Assembly: GCF_014647835.1 (NCBI RefSeq)
Contig: NZ_BMPY01000042.1
Coordinates: 1-47,663 of the forward strand
Length of the DNA stretch: 47,663 bases
Direction of reading: 5' to 3'
Source: Microbispora rosea subsp. aerata
GTDB lineage: Bacteria; Actinomycetota; Actinomycetes; Streptosporangiales; Streptosporangiaceae
The first letter of the stretch is position 1. The number at the start of each line of letters is the position of its first letter. A model generated the notes under the pieces. The model saw nothing but the letters and a program-made list of their open reading frames with translations, was not told where the DNA came from and ran no database searches. Positions 22,768-31,799 of this stretch are shown in pieces. The position numbers and the translations under genes are program-made.

Positions 22768-24551
22768 GACTTCCTCTCTTCCGGGCTGCGGGAAGGACCG
22801 GTTACCGCGACCTCTTCGACGCCGAGGCTGAGCCCCGCGCCGGTCGTGGAAGCTATGTGGGCCGCCGCGGCGTCGGCGACGTCCTGCGGCCAGCGCACCC
22901 GCGACGGAGCCGGAAGGGGCGCGCCCGGGGCATGCGGAGCCGGGCCGAGCAGTTCGGACAGGCGCAGGAGCGCGGCCTCGATCGCGACCGGGGTCCGGCT
23001 GAACGGGCTCGTCGCGTGCGAACGGCCCTCATACCACGTGCCGAGCAGCGCGCCGGCGGCCATGACGGCGGTAAGCCGCCGAGCCAGGTCGAACACCTCC
23101 GGCGTGGCGTCGGGCCGCAGCGACGCGGGACCGAGCGCGGCCGCGGCGTCCCGCAGCGTCGCCAGCTCGCCGGCCCACCGGTCGACCAGGCCGGCGACGG
23201 CCGGATGCGCCGAGCGCAGCGCCGAGGTGATCGTCTCGTCCCGCAGCGGCGCGGTGACGGAGTCGACGCGGCCGACGCCGAGGCCCAACGCCGAGAAGGG
23301 AAGCTCGCCCAGGTCGGCCGTGGTGGAAAACAGCGCGGGCTCGTGCTGCGCCGGTTTCCGGGCACGGCGTGCCCACGTCGGGAGGTACGGAATCACGCTG
23401 AGCAGGCACGACGTCGAGCCGGCGTGGCCGATCGGCAGGATCGTGAGATCCCGCAGCCATTTTTCGACGATTCCGTACGGCGGCGTCACCGCGTAGAAGC
23501 TGGAGCCGAACAGCACGCTGAGGTCGTGCATCGCGTCGTTCAGCAGCTTCGGCACGAGATATTTCGTCGCGGCGCTCAGCATGTAGGACTCGTCCGGCCG
23601 AAGATGCAGCGCCCTGACGGCGGTCCGCGCGAGCGCGTCGGAGACGAGCAGCGCGGCCCACGCCCGGGTCAGGAGCAGCCGCGCGTGCGGAAGGTCCCAG
23701 ACGGTTTCCCCGTAGAGCGCGCGTCCGCGCATGTACGGCACGGCCAGCCGGGTCGCGGCGTCGACGGTGCCCGTGGCGAGCGCGGAGACGACCGCACGCG
23801 TGATCTGGAAAGCACGCAGGGCAATGGACGCGCCCCCGCCTTTGGACCCGATCAACGCGTCCTCGGGGACGACGAGCCGGTCGAAGGTGACCACGCCGAT
23901 CTGGCAGCCGCGAACCCCCGCCGTCAGGACCCGGCGGCCGGTGTCCGCGCCGCCGGACAGTGAGGCGTCCTTGTGCCAGAGCAGCAGGCTGAAGGCCCCG
24001 GGCCCCGGATCGTCCGACGTGCGGGCGAACACCAGCGCCGACTCGGCCCGGTCGATGTTGTTGATGACCTCTTTCGTGCCGTCGATCCGCCAGCCGCGAA
24101 CCGCGCCGTCGTGCACGAGCGTCGCCGTGCACTCGTTTTGCAGCAGGTCGTTGCCGTGGGCCAGCTCGTGGAAGCACACCGCGACGCGGTTTCCGCGCAG
24201 CAGCCGGGCCGCGAGATCCCGCTGGGTGCGCTCGTCGCCGCCGAGCCACACGTTCACGGCGGCCATGAACGTGGTGATTCCATGACCCAGCCCGAGAGCG
24301 AGATCGCGCCGGAATATCGGCAGCAGGCGCCGTACGAGATCCTCCGTGGAGCGCCACCGCCCGCCGAGGCGCTCGGGCACGAGCTCGGCCCCGAAGCCCC
24401 ACCGGCTCAAAATCGTCTCGGCGGCCTCCACCAGGCGGCGCTCGGCGTCCGCGGCCAAGATGGCCTCGTACGTGAGCTCGCCGGCCGGGGCGAGGGGATC
24501 GCCGAACAGCGTTTCCAAGTCCGCGATCTGTGCTGTCGATGCCTGGCTCAT
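22764..24551 (-). CDS. Acyl-CoA dehydrogenase-family flavoprotein (long form), second copy
   Basis: A 595-residue FAD enzyme of the acyl-CoA dehydrogenase superfamily, which places a double bond next to a thioester. Recognisable parts are the substrate/FAD-binding core (NRVAVCFHELAHGNDLLQNECTATL, IDGTKEVINNI, RALVFARTSDDPG-type middle strand domain) and the C-terminal helical bundle (KYLVPKLLNDAMHDLSVLFGS, GIVEKWLRDLTILPIGHAGST). A tail of about 180 residues follows, making it much longer than the roughly 380-residue norm. It overlaps ACAD copy 1 (ATGA) and the ACP (4 bp). Given a stand-alone ACP and FAAL, the substrate is probably an acyl-ACP. Confidence 0.88.
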   Translation of the reverse strand: MSQASTAQIADLETLFGDPLAPAGELTYEAILAADAERRLVEAAETILSRWGFGAELVPERLGGRWRSTEDLVRRLLPIFRRDLALGLGHGITTFMAAVNVWLGGDERTQRDLAARLLRGNRVAVCFHELAHGNDLLQNECTATLVHDGAVRGWRIDGTKEVINNIDRAESALVFARTSDDPGPGAFSLLLWHKDASLSGGADTGRRVLTAGVRGCQIGVVTFDRLVVPEDALIGSKGGGASIALRAFQITRAVVSALATGTVDAATRLAVPYMRGRALYGETVWDLPHARLLLTRAWAALLVSDALARTAVRALHLRPDESYMLSAATKYLVPKLLNDAMHDLSVLFGSSFYAVTPPYGIVEKWLRDLTILPIGHAGSTSCLLSVIPYLPTWARRARKPAQHEPALFSTTADLGELPFSALGLGVGRVDSVTAPLRDETITSALRSAHPAVAGLVDRWAGELATLRDAAAALGPASLRPDATPEVFDLARRLTAVMAAGALLGTWYEGRSHATSPFSRTPVAIEAALLRLSELLGPAPHAPGAPLPAPSRVRWPQDVADAAAAHIASTTGAGLSLGVEEVAVTGPSRSPEERKS

Positions 24552-26224
24552 GCGGCGTACCAACCTTCGAAGAGCGTGACGGGGGTGCCGCGCCGGCTGG
24601 TCTCGAGGGCGTGTCCGGCCAGTGCCCGGCACGCGGAGGTCGTGCCGAGGAGGGGATATCCGAGCCGCTCGCAGATCCGGCCGAGCGCCGCGGCGGCCCA
24701 GGCGTCGTCCCGGGCGAGGGACGAGGAGACCGTGTTGTGGGCACGGACGAGCAGGCAGCACGCGCCGGCGAAGGTCTCCGCCACGAGCTGGGCGAGCTCG
24801 AAGTGGGCGGCGCCGGGTCTCGCCGCGGGGACCGCCGCGGACACCTCGCCCAGCACCTCGGCGGCGGCGCTTTCGAACACGGCGATCGCGTGGGTCAGGT
24901 CCGGCGACGCGTTCCGCCTCGCCAGCGACGCGAGCATCGGGATCGCGCGCAGCAGGGACGACCCCGCCTTGGTCAGCAGCCGGAGCCGCCCGAAGTCGAG
25001 ACCCTGGGACGCGGCGCCGGCGTCGAGCACGGCGGGCAGCGACTGGAGATCGGCCTCGCGTCGTGCTCCCCGTGCGATCGCCCCGAACTCGTTGACGATC
25101 GCGTTCAGATTGACCACGGAGTTTCCGTCGAAGATGCCGACCACCCGGTTGTCGCGCGCGGCCTTCTGGAAGGCCCCGGCCCGCGCCGTCCCGACGAGCT
25201 GCGATCGGGCGCCGAGGAACTGCGTGGCATTCCGGAAGAGGGTGTCGACCGTCGCCGGCACGACGTACTTGACGAGGGCGCTGACGAGCCCCATCTCCTC
25301 GGTGTACGCGGTCACGTGCCGTGCGCCCACCATGGCTGTCGCCTCGGCGATGAGCATGTCCGCGACGATGGCGCCGGCCTCCGCGGTCGCCGTCGGCAGA
25401 TCGACAAGCCCGCGTCCGTACAGGCGCCGATCGGAGGTGAACGCGAGCACGGCCGCGACCGCGGCGTCCGCGGCGCCGAGCGACAGGGCGGTGCAGACCG
25501 GACGGGTGATCTGGAGGGCCTTCAGCACGGTTTCGAAGCCCCGTCCCGGCTCGCCGACGAACCGGTCGGGTGGGAGCGGCACCTCGTCCCAGTCGATGCC
25601 GCTGATGTCGGCGCCCTTGATGCCGTGTGTGCGGACCTTCGGCCGGTAGCTCACCCGCCGCAGGTCGATCTCCTCCTTGTCCGCGAGGACGAGCGAGAGC
25701 GACCGCGCGTCGATTTCCGGGCGGGTGCGGACCAGCACGCACATGGCACGGCCGCGGGTGGCGTTGTTGATGGGCCATTTCCCGCCGCTCAGCGTCGAGC
25801 CGTCCACACGCGTCTGGGTGTGGAGCAGGTCGGATCCGCGCCCCTGCTCGGTCAACCCCCAGGAGACGGCGGCCCCGGAATCGACGATGGACGCCATCCG
25901 CGCGGCGATGTCGCCTCCTGCCGGCCACGCGCACAGCGCGCCCAGGAAGGTCTTGCCGTGTGCCACCGCCGCGGTGAGATCGCGCCTGGCGACGTGCCTG
26001 ATCAGCAGCATCGGCAGGAGCGCGTCGTCCAGCTCGCCGCCGAACCGGGCCGGGATGTACGCGCGTTGCACACCCCAGTCGTTGAGCGCGTCGACCGCCT
26101 CCGCGGGGAAGAGCGACTCCTCGTCCGCCGACAGCACGTCGTCTTCCCGGATCCGGGCCTGCGGGTCCCTGGGGTCCCCGAGATATTTGTCGATGTCGGC
26201 CGCGCGGTGGAACGCCTCGTTCAC
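24548..26224 (-). CDS. Acyl-CoA dehydrogenase-family flavoprotein (long form), first copy
   Basis: A 558-residue acyl-CoA dehydrogenase-like enzyme. The middle domain shows SWGLTEQGRGSDLLHTQTRVDGSTLSGGKWPINNATRGRAM, typical of FAD and substrate binding. The C-terminal bundle shows VKYVVPATVDTLFRNATQFLGARSQ and the NRVVGIFDGNSVVNLNAIVNEFG segment near the flavin. It is only moderately similar by eye to the second copy, so the two may act on different positions or form a heteromer. It starts GTG, overlapping the FAAL stop (GTGA). Confidence 0.88.
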   Translation of the reverse strand: MNEAFHRAADIDKYLGDPRDPQARIREDDVLSADEESLFPAEAVDALNDWGVQRAYIPARFGGELDDALLPMLLIRHVARRDLTAAVAHGKTFLGALCAWPAGGDIAARMASIVDSGAAVSWGLTEQGRGSDLLHTQTRVDGSTLSGGKWPINNATRGRAMCVLVRTRPEIDARSLSLVLADKEEIDLRRVSYRPKVRTHGIKGADISGIDWDEVPLPPDRFVGEPGRGFETVLKALQITRPVCTALSLGAADAAVAAVLAFTSDRRLYGRGLVDLPTATAEAGAIVADMLIAEATAMVGARHVTAYTEEMGLVSALVKYVVPATVDTLFRNATQFLGARSQLVGTARAGAFQKAARDNRVVGIFDGNSVVNLNAIVNEFGAIARGARREADLQSLPAVLDAGAASQGLDFGRLRLLTKAGSSLLRAIPMLASLARRNASPDLTHAIAVFESAAAEVLGEVSAAVPAARPGAAHFELAQLVAETFAGACCLLVRAHNTVSSSLARDDAWAAAALGRICERLGYPLLGTTSACRALAGHALETSRRGTPVTLFEGWYAA

Positions 26225-27924
26225 GACTCGCCGACCTCCAGGCGCAGGCCCGTGGAGAAGAGCACGGGCAGCTCGCCGGCCGCGAGCAGCTCACGCGTCG
26301 CCTTGCGCTTCACCTTGCCGCTGGAGGTGCGCGGAATGCTCCCTCGCCGCACCACGACGAGACCAAGCGGCTCGAGGGAGAACTCCTGGGAGATCTTGCG
26401 ACGGACGTCGGCCGCGACCTCCGCGATGTCCTCGGTGCGCGGCCCGGCCTCCACGACGATCATCACCACGTCTTCGGACCATTCGAAGGCCGCGCTCACC
26501 GGGTCGAGCCGGGAGGCGAACGCGTCGGACGCGGCGCTCTCCAGGTCGCTCGGATAGATGTTGCGCCCGCGGACGTTGATGACGTCGCTCATCCGGCCGG
26601 TGACGACCACCTCGCCCGCGGAGAGGAAACCGAGATCGCCCGTCCGCAGATATTCGCCCCCGTCCTCCGCCAGCTCGGCCTTGAACTTCTTGGCGGTCTC
26701 CTCGGGCTGTTCCCAATATCCCTTCGCCACACTGGGGCCCCGCACCCAGATCTCGCCGATGCGCGAATCCGGCAGGCGGGTGCCGGTTTTCGGATCGACG
26801 ACCACGACGTCATGCCCCGGTGCGGGTGTCCCGCACGGCACGACGTCGACCGACCTGCCGTCGTCGGCGGGCCGTACGATCCCCAGTTCGAGCGCATCGG
26901 CGTCCAGCGACAACGGGGTGACCGGAAGCCGTGACCGCTTGGCGCTGACCAAAACCGTCGCCTCCGCCATTCCATAGGCGGGCACGAAGGCGCCGGGGTC
27001 GAATCCGGCCGGGGCGAAGCGGGTCGCGAAAGCGGCCAAGGTGCTCGCCCGCACGGGCTCGGCGCCCGTGATGACCGTCCGCAACGACGACAGATCGAGC
27101 GTGGCCAGTTGTTCGTCCGTCACCAATCGCGCGCACAATCTGTAGGCGAAGTCGGGGGCGACGGTCGAGGTGGCGTGATAACGCGTGATGAGCTGCAGCC
27201 AGAAAGCCGGTCGCCGCAGAAATTGAGCGGGGCTGGTGGCGACCAGGTGGAAACCGCCGAAGACCGGCTGCAGGTAAAGGCTGAGCCCCATGTCGTGGTA
27301 GTGGGGCAGCCAGCCCAAAAGCATCGAGTGGGCGTGGTAGCCCATCGTGTCGTAAACGCATCGATGGTTAGCGACCAGGTTTTCGTGGGTGATCGCCACG
27401 CCCCTGGGCGTCCGGGTCGAGCCCGAGGTGTATTGAATCAACGCGACGTCGGCGGCCTTGGTCCCCGGATGCCGCCAGTCGTTCATCAGCGAGGGTTCGC
27501 CCAGGTCGGAGAGAATCAGGATCGTCAGCTCCGGCCCCAGGTCGCCCAGCTCGGCGGCGAAGCCCGCGGTGCTGAGAATGTGCCTGGCGCCGGAGTCGGC
27601 CGCGATCGAACGGATGCGCTCCCGCACCACGTCGATGCTCTGCGAGACGGTGATGGGAGCGGGGATGAAGACGACCCCGGCGTACGTCGCGGCGTACATC
27701 GCGCGGAGGAAATCCAGGCTCGGCTGAAAGGCCAATACGACCCGGTCGCCGGGGTTGAGCCCCGCCTGCCGCAGCAGCACCGCTTCATGCTGCCCCTGCC
27801 GATGCAGGTCCGCGTACGACAGGAATATGGATTCCTTGGGAGAGACGTGGAAGCGCGCACCCGCATCGGCTGCCCGTTGCGCACCTCGAAACATCACTTC
27901 GAGCATCGTTGAAGGTGTCATCAC
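26221..27924 (-). CDS. Fatty acyl-AMP ligase (FAAL)
   Basis: A 567-residue FadD32/FAAL-type enzyme that adenylates a fatty acid and hands it to an acyl carrier protein. Motifs: P-loop YTSGSTRTPRG (165-175), the FAAL-typical LPHYHDMGL (206-214), PAYGMAEATVLVS (A5), YLRTGDLGFL (A7), VTGRMSDVINVRGRNIYPSDLE (A8) and IPRTSSGKVKRKATREL with the catalytic lysine. It is the first gene of the operon, with a double TetR operator about 190 bp upstream and no other gene between. A CoA ligase role is less likely given the ACP in the same operon. Confidence 0.92.
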   Translation of the reverse strand: MMTPSTMLEVMFRGAQRAADAGARFHVSPKESIFLSYADLHRQGQHEAVLLRQAGLNPGDRVVLAFQPSLDFLRAMYAATYAGVVFIPAPITVSQSIDVVRERIRSIAADSGARHILSTAGFAAELGDLGPELTILILSDLGEPSLMNDWRHPGTKAADVALIQYTSGSTRTPRGVAITHENLVANHRCVYDTMGYHAHSMLLGWLPHYHDMGLSLYLQPVFGGFHLVATSPAQFLRRPAFWLQLITRYHATSTVAPDFAYRLCARLVTDEQLATLDLSSLRTVITGAEPVRASTLAAFATRFAPAGFDPGAFVPAYGMAEATVLVSAKRSRLPVTPLSLDADALELGIVRPADDGRSVDVVPCGTPAPGHDVVVVDPKTGTRLPDSRIGEIWVRGPSVAKGYWEQPEETAKKFKAELAEDGGEYLRTGDLGFLSAGEVVVTGRMSDVINVRGRNIYPSDLESAASDAFASRLDPVSAAFEWSEDVVMIVVEAGPRTEDIAEVAADVRRKISQEFSLEPLGLVVVRRGSIPRTSSGKVKRKATRELLAAGELPVLFSTGLRLEVGES

Positions 27925-28114
27925 ACTCCCACGGCGTCAGTGGCACTGAAATGCGCCGCAGCCCGCGCACTCGCCGCGTATTCGCCGCGTACGAGCACTT
28001 CTGCCGACTGCAGGAGAAGAAAACGACGGCCTTACGCGGTAGCGCTCGCCGCCCGCGAACCGGCTGACGTCACATCAGCGCACGTGCTTCCCGGAATGCT
28101 CTTTCGACGTGTGC

Positions 28115-28139
28115 TGAACGCGTTCAGTGAACATGTTCA
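28115..28139. promoter_or_regulatory. Double TetR operator, site 2
   Basis: TGAACGCGTTCA (28115-28126, perfect palindrome), one G, then TGAACATGTTCA (28128-28139, perfect). It has the same architecture as site 1 at 22378-22402. It lies 190 bp before the FAAL start, so the FAAL operon has a long leader or its promoter lies between. It is the only other occurrence I found in the window. Confidence 0.85.
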
Positions 28140-28704
28140 GCACAGTAGTGACGACGATCAAGACGTGTCAATAAGTGATTTGCTCACGTCTCACTATGTA
28201 AAATTCCCTAATTTTTGGGCCCGCGAATTCATCAATAGTGTGCGGCCCGTTTCGGCCGATGCGGTTCCGGCGGCCCCGAGAGCTGTGGGACGTTACATCT
28301 AATCGCGGTTACCGGGCCGGCCGGCTTCCCCGCCGCACCACCAGGTGGTCGTCGTCGTACCAGCCGAGGAGCCGTTCGGCGTTCAGGTTGATGCGAACCA
28401 GCGGCGTCCCGGTCGCCGCATCGCCGACGCGCGAAGCCAAGCGGCGCGGGCGGTGCGTCATGAATCTGGAACGTCGGTCGGCCGGCAGGCGGGTTCGCGC
28501 GGGAGATCGAGGCTGACGAGGCCGTACGTCTGCCGCTTGAGCATCTCGGTCCGGTTGAGGTGCCCTTTCGCTCATGACGGCTCCGACGCTACGGGCCGCG
28601 CAGGGCCTGGCGCCGGTGCATTTCCCAACCTCGCGCGGAGGCGGCTCGTACACCAGGCAGGGAAAGACGGCGTGTCGCCCACGGACTGTTCGTACCCTGA
28701 GTCG
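28140..28704. other. Intergenic region with an AT-rich part
   Basis: About 560 bp with no supported gene. 28140-28235 is markedly AT-rich for this genome. A minus-strand frame at 28309-28584 (ending TPLVRINLNAERLLGWYDDDHLVV...) has a protein-like stretch, but I could not assign it; it may be a C-terminal gene remnant. Confidence 0.35.
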
Positions 28705-28935
28705 GTGCGTACCGGCTCTCCCGATACCCGTTTGATCGTTCTTCGCGGGAACTCGGGCTCCGGGAAGACCAGTGTCGCCCGGGCCGTGCGGGCCGCCTAC
28801 GGCCGTGGCCTGGCATTGGTCGGCCAAGACGTCGTACGGCGGGAGCGGGACGCGCCTGGCGGTGTGATCATTGGCCTTGCCGACCGTCCGATGCGGCGGC
28901 TCGACCTCACGCCCGGGCACCATGCTTGCCGCTGA
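28705..28935 (+). pseudogene. N-terminal fragment of a P-loop kinase
   Basis: From a GTG at 28705 the frame reads RLIVLRGNSGSGKTSVARAVR with a clear Walker A (GNSGSGKTS), then AYGRGLALVGQDVVRRERD. This is how small AAA-type kinases (zeta-toxin/chloramphenicol-phosphotransferase-like) begin. Such proteins continue for another 100-150 residues. Here the family-like sequence stops near 28857 and the frame ends at 28935, overlapping the next gene. Probably a deletion remnant. Confidence 0.5.
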
Positions 28936-29578
28936 TCCGGACTTCGCCCGCCACACTTTCGTGGTCATCGACTTCGAAGGGCTCACCCCGGCGGGGCGGT
29001 CGCCGGTGCCGATCGAGGTCGCTGCCGTGGCGCTGGTCCCCAAGGACGGCGAACTACAAGAAATCTGGCGGTTTGAGTCACTGATCCGGCCGCCCGCGGA
29101 CGTGCCGGTCACCGCCTTCGACACGCGTCAGACCGGAATCACGGCCGCCATGCTGGCCAGAGCGGCTGGGCCCCAGCAGGTCATGGCCGCCCTGGACGCC
29201 TTGCTGGATGCGCCGCCGTACCGGCTGGTCGCTCACGGCGCCGGCACCGAAGCGACACTGATCGCCCACCAAGCGGCGCACTGCCCGGTCCTGGCGGCCA
29301 CCCCACTGCTGGACACCGTCCGCCTGGCCCGCGCCGTCTACCCCGAGTTGCCCTCGCACGGGCTGGACGCGTTGATGCGTTACCTGCGCATCCCGGTCCC
29401 CGCCGACCGGCACCGGGCGATGCCGGATGTAAGGGTCACCGTCCAGGTGCTGCGACGCATCCTCGCCGAGAACGCCACGGCGGGCCTCTGGGCCGGCCTG
29501 CACGCCATGGACCTCGTCGCAGGCCTGCCGCCCAAGCGGCTGCCCGCCCTCGACGGCATCCAGGACAAACTGTTTTGA
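28922..29578 (+). CDS. DEDDh 3'-5' exonuclease (DnaQ-like)
   Basis: A 218-residue exonuclease of the DEDDh type, acting on DNA or RNA 3' ends. Exo I is FVVIDFEGLTPAG (Asp, Glu), Exo II lies around LVAHGAGTEATLIAHQ, and Exo III is HRAMPDVRVTVQVL with the His and Asp ligands. The ATG at 28922 is the first that avoids the kinase-remnant region. No obvious partner gene is adjacent. Confidence 0.85.
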   Translation: MLAADPDFARHTFVVIDFEGLTPAGRSPVPIEVAAVALVPKDGELQEIWRFESLIRPPADVPVTAFDTRQTGITAAMLARAAGPQQVMAALDALLDAPPYRLVAHGAGTEATLIAHQAAHCPVLAATPLLDTVRLARAVYPELPSHGLDALMRYLRIPVPADRHRAMPDVRVTVQVLRRILAENATAGLWAGLHAMDLVAGLPPKRLPALDGIQDKLF

Positions 29579-29782
29579 ACGCGGACGGACAACATGGGCG
29601 AGATCGCGGGCGTGGCTACTCGGACCGCCTCGGCGTCCTATAGGCAGTGTCCTAATAAGCGGAGCCCCATAAGCGGCCGGCTACGGTCGCCGCCGCGCAG
29701 GCCACCGTACATTCACCAGACGGACCGTATCCTCGCGATCCGCCGTGGACCGCACATCCGCTCAGCCGACGCGCTTGCGAGA

Positions 29783-30871
29783 TCACGCGTGGCGATTGGT
29801 CTCGAAGGGGAGTCGTCCCAGCCGCCTGGCCACGAAGCAGGCAAGGTATCCCGCGAAGACGTGATACAGCAGCGGGGAGAATTCCTCACGCACCTCGCCG
29901 TGCACCGGCAGCACCTCGTCGGCCGCCTTGGCCAGCTCGTCATCGGCGGCGTCGGCGACGGCGATGACGGTCCTGCCGAAGGAGCGGGCTTTGTCGAGAA
30001 CCACGTGTGCGCGGTCGTGGCTGCGGCCCGGAGGCGCGATCACGAAGGTGGGCATGTCCCGTGGGCGGGCCAGAGCCTCGACGTGTTCCCATTCCTCCAG
30101 ATCCTGGCCGGCGGCGAACACTCCGGCCGCCTCGACGACCTTCGCCGCGGCGAACTGCGCGGTGCCGTAGCCGGGACCGCTGCCGAGCATGATCATGACG
30201 GGCGCGTGGGCGATCCGCGCTGCGAGCTGTTCGCATCGCTCCTTCGCCGCCGCGGCGGTGGCCGCGATGGAGTCGGCCGCGGCGAGCAACTCGCCGCGCA
30301 ACCGCTCGGCTTCCGCCGCCGAGTGCCGGCCTCGACGGTGGCCCAGGCCGATCGCGGTCAGGGCCATCCCCAGCAGGCTCGCCTGGTAGGTCCGTATCCC
30401 CGGCGACGGCTTGGCGTGGGACAACGGCAGCACGAGCGCGTGGTCCGCGGCACGAGTGATCGCGCTGTCGGGGGTGCTGGTGACGGCCAGGGTCAGCGCT
30501 CCGTGCTCGCGGACCCGTTCCAGTGTCTGCAGGACCCGTTCCGTACGGCCCGAGGCCGACGCGGCGATGACGACCGTCCCCGGGGGAAGGGCGGGAGGGC
30601 GGTCCCAAGCCGCGCCGTACCGAAGAAGCCGAAGCGCGCTCAGCGGCTCACAGGGGACATCGGCCAGCGACTCGAAGGCCAGCTCCGAGGCGAGCGAGGC
30701 GTGGAAGGAGTCGCCGTCGCCCGTCAGATAGACGCGGGACGCCGTCCCCCAGCGGGCGTCGTCCAGCACCATCTCCACCTGTTCGGCGGTGGGGCCGATC
30801 AGAGTGCGGAGGTCCGCGGCCAGAGCGTCGCCTTGAGCCGGCATTTCCTCCAGCAGGTAGGGGTGCCGCAC
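29783..30871 (-). CDS. SIS-domain sugar isomerase-like protein
   Basis: A 362-residue protein with two SIS (sugar isomerase) domains, like the isomerase half of GlmS or AgaS-type aminosugar-phosphate isomerases/deaminases. The first SIS core is RVYLTGDGDSFHASLASELAFE with VVIAASASGRTERVLQTLE. The second is PVMIMLGSGPGYGTAQFAAAKVVEAAGVFAAGQDLEEWEH. Substrates of such proteins are phosphosugars. It starts with GTG, 49 bp after the BtpA-family gene, so the two are an operon. Confidence 0.85.
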   Translation of the reverse strand: MRHPYLLEEMPAQGDALAADLRTLIGPTAEQVEMVLDDARWGTASRVYLTGDGDSFHASLASELAFESLADVPCEPLSALRLLRYGAAWDRPPALPPGTVVIAASASGRTERVLQTLERVREHGALTLAVTSTPDSAITRAADHALVLPLSHAKPSPGIRTYQASLLGMALTAIGLGHRRGRHSAAEAERLRGELLAAADSIAATAAAAKERCEQLAARIAHAPVMIMLGSGPGYGTAQFAAAKVVEAAGVFAAGQDLEEWEHVEALARPRDMPTFVIAPPGRSHDRAHVVLDKARSFGRTVIAVADAADDELAKAADEVLPVHGEVREEFSPLLYHVFAGYLACFVARRLGRLPFETNRHA

Positions 30872-30920
30872 GATGGTCCGCCTTCCGTCTTGTCAATCGC
30901 GGGGCAAAGCGTCGCCGCCC

Positions 30921-31727
30921 TCACGGCTGCAGCCCGCGCACGATCTCTACGTACGCCTTGACCTTCTCGACGTCGATGAGCCCGCCCCAGCCGCCGCGCT
31001 CCAGGCAGGTCCCGACGAAGGCGCCGTCCGCCGCGCTCAGCAGCCGGGCGGCGTTGTCGTGGTTGGTGTGGCCGGCCAGGACGATCGGCAGATCCGGCGT
31101 CGCGGCGCGGACCGCGGCGATCATCTCCAGCGCGACCGCCTCATCCTCGTGACACAGGGAGACGGCGTCCGCGCCGACCTGCCGGGCCGCCTTCGCCACC
31201 TGCCCGACGGTCTTGCCGCCGCCGAACCAGGTGAAGTGCATCGACTCCACCTCGGCGATGACGCCGACGTCCCAGGCGTCGATCTTCTTGCGGTATTCCA
31301 TGACCGCCAGGGGATCGGCCTCGACCATGCCGTGCGTCGTCAATGTCGCGCCCACCAATGCGCCCGCGCGTACGAAGGAGCCGCCGGCGACCTTCGCCAC
31401 GGCCAGCGACGCCTGCACCGCGTTGCGCATGAGCTGCACTCCGATGTGGAAATCAGGACGGGTGGCCTGCGCGACGGCGCGAGTGATGACGCTCATCGCC
31501 GCGATCCGCGCCGGATCGGACTGCTCGCCGGTGCTGTAGACGCGGTCCACGGTCTGGATCAGACACCCGTCCGCGCCGCCCTCGTCCAGCGCGCGAGCCG
31601 AAGCGACGGCGTTGTCGAGAATCTGCTCGAAGCTGCCCTCGCGATGGAACGGGGTCCCGGGCAGGGGCTGCAGATGAATCATGCCGAGGATGACCTTGTG
31701 CCGCCCGAACGCCTCGAGGTTGCGCAC
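30921..31727 (-). CDS. BtpA/SgcQ-family TIM-barrel protein
   Basis: A 268-residue member of the BtpA family (photosystem I biogenesis factor in cyanobacteria; SgcQ in enterobacterial sugar operons), a predicted TIM barrel of unknown enzymatic activity. The signature VILGMIHLQPLPGTP is at the N-terminus; GGADGCLIQTVDR, HIGVQLMRNAVQASLAVAK and the C-terminal GAFVGTCLERGGWGGLIDVEKV match the family. The GTG start follows GGAGGCGG. Co-transcription with a double-SIS protein supports a role in carbohydrate metabolism rather than photosynthesis. Confidence 0.9.
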   Translation of the reverse strand: MRNLEAFGRHKVILGMIHLQPLPGTPFHREGSFEQILDNAVASARALDEGGADGCLIQTVDRVYSTGEQSDPARIAAMSVITRAVAQATRPDFHIGVQLMRNAVQASLAVAKVAGGSFVRAGALVGATLTTHGMVEADPLAVMEYRKKIDAWDVGVIAEVESMHFTWFGGGKTVGQVAKAARQVGADAVSLCHEDEAVALEMIAAVRAATPDLPIVLAGHTNHDNAARLLSAADGAFVGTCLERGGWGGLIDVEKVKAYVEIVRGLQP

Positions 31728-31799
31728 GCCGCCTCCGATGATCAGTCGCTGCCGCGATGAACGTCGTGCTCGTCATGCCAAGATCGGCAAATCCGACCA

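Noticed and set aside
22764-26294. A single 1176-codon minus-strand frame spanning both ACAD genes
   Set aside because: Only the part from 24551 is ACAD; the upstream part is an out-of-frame read of ACAD copy 1, which is intact in another frame and ends by overlapping the ATG.
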